A DNA stretch of 64,000 nt, taken from NCBI RefSeq assembly GCF_030131845.1, contig NZ_JASKYM010000001.1:186001-250000 (forward strand), in the 5' to 3' direction. Positions 63,768 through 64,000 of this stretch are shown here, piece after piece (position 1 is the first letter of the stretch; each line of letters begins with the position of its first letter). The stretch is from Romboutsia sedimentorum (GTDB lineage Bacteria; Bacillota; Clostridia; Peptostreptococcales; Peptostreptococcaceae). The position numbers and the translations under genes were made by a program. The notes under the pieces were generated by a model. It was not told the origin of the DNA. It did not search any database and saw nothing but the letters and a program-made list of their open reading frames with translations.

Positions 63768-63803
63768 AACTGTAGGGTCAATTAACTGTCCCTACAGTTT
63801 TTT
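63768..63803 (-). terminator. Terminator of the MFS gene
   Basis: AACTGTAGGG/CCCTACAGTT with a 12-nt loop is followed on the leftward strand by TTTTTT. Confidence 0.85.
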
Positions 63804-64000
63804 TAATTTAATACAGATTCTTTATAATCTATCTCTTTATTTTGCTTAACTTTATCTTTTACATAAAATATCGAAATTGCTAACCCAACTACTGCTATAA
63901 TAGTTGCTATTTTAAATGATGCATTCATCCCTTGTATCTGTGCTAATGCTTTTGAAGTACTTAAACTATGTCTTGTTACTGTTGTCATTGTAGTGATAAG
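63803..64000 (-). CDS. MFS multidrug transporter, DHA2-like, C-terminal fragment (5' end beyond window)
   Basis: The last 65 codons run in from the window edge, open at 64000. One helix (KIATIIAVVGLAISIFYV) lies near the end and a charged tail follows. LITTMTTVTRHSL, then ALAQIQGMNASFKIATI matches the final loop and helix 14 of DHA2 (EmrB/QacA-type) proton antiporters. An internal ATG at 63988 is not the true start. Confidence 0.65.
   Translation of the reverse strand, partial: LITTMTTVTRHSLSTSKALAQIQGMNASFKIATIIAVVGLAISIFYVKDKVKQNKEIDYKESVLN

Noticed and set aside
1-64000. CRISPR arrays, tRNA or rRNA genes, intact transposases, prophage genes
   Set aside because: I found none by reading both strands and the translated frames. 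Short repeats present are operators or terminators.

Overview
The window is AT-rich, low-GC Gram-positive DNA. It has strong AGGAGG-type ribosome sites, frequent TTG/GTG starts, an oxygen-sensitive class III ribonucleotide reductase (nrdD/nrdG), many ABC exporters and SstT and BrnQ transporters. Together these point to an anaerobic clostridium, most likely in or near the Peptostreptococcaceae (Paraclostridium, Paeniclostridium, Romboutsia or Terrisporobacter type). The species is inference. I see no rRNA, tRNA, CRISPR array, intact insertion sequence or prophage.

Region 1 (1-15 kb). A cut cation:proton antiporter gene diverges from a CRP/FNR-family regulator that has no ATG, GTG or TTG start. 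A DUF2156 gene and a small protein follow. Then comes a long leftward nucleoside-use cluster: YesM/YesN-type sensor kinase and response regulator, BMP-type nucleoside-binding lipoprotein, pyrimidine-nucleoside phosphorylase, deoC, deoB, purine-nucleoside phosphorylase, NupC, split transketolase and a TalC-type transaldolase. The genes form a path from external nucleosides to ribose- and deoxyribose-phosphates and then to glycolysis. The promoter before the lipoprotein gene carries a 15-bp direct repeat spaced 42 bp and a cre-like site.

Region 2 (15-24 kb). nrdD-nrdG-dut are read leftward from a promoter whose spacer is an NrdR box, with a second box 31 bp away. Then come a DUF4177 micro-protein, a VCBS-like protein, an XRE/DUF2975 pair, a NatA/NatB exporter whose permease is fused to a CPBP protease domain, and a truncated GNAT gene.

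Region 3 (24-35 kb). A PadR-DUF1700-DUF4097 operon has large palindromic operators. brnQ sits behind an Ile/Leu-containing leader peptide and a multi-segment transcription attenuator. TetR-regulated and GntR-regulated ABC exporter operons and an MFS transporter follow.

Region 4 (35-43.5 kb). An exopolysaccharide locus encodes a degenerate-GGDEF membrane protein, a DUF2334 deacetylase-like protein, a processive GT2 synthase, a BcsB-like protein and a GH113/GH5-like protein. A decayed wecB-like gene lies just behind its promoter. This is the best candidate here for a less-described system.

Region 5 (43.5-64 kb). This holds a TauE/SafE permease, another GntR-ABC operon, a DUF4397 protein, a MATE gene broken by an in-frame TGA, a YdcF protein, an ArsR-NifX pair with Cys/His-rich tails, two PH-domain proteins and a MacB/FtsX exporter. 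Two near-identical sstT genes bracket a two-component system, with an exact 20-bp sequence present three times before sstT1 and before the response regulator. The window ends in an EFR1-type flavodoxin/ferredoxin, small membrane proteins and the C-terminus of an MFS pump.
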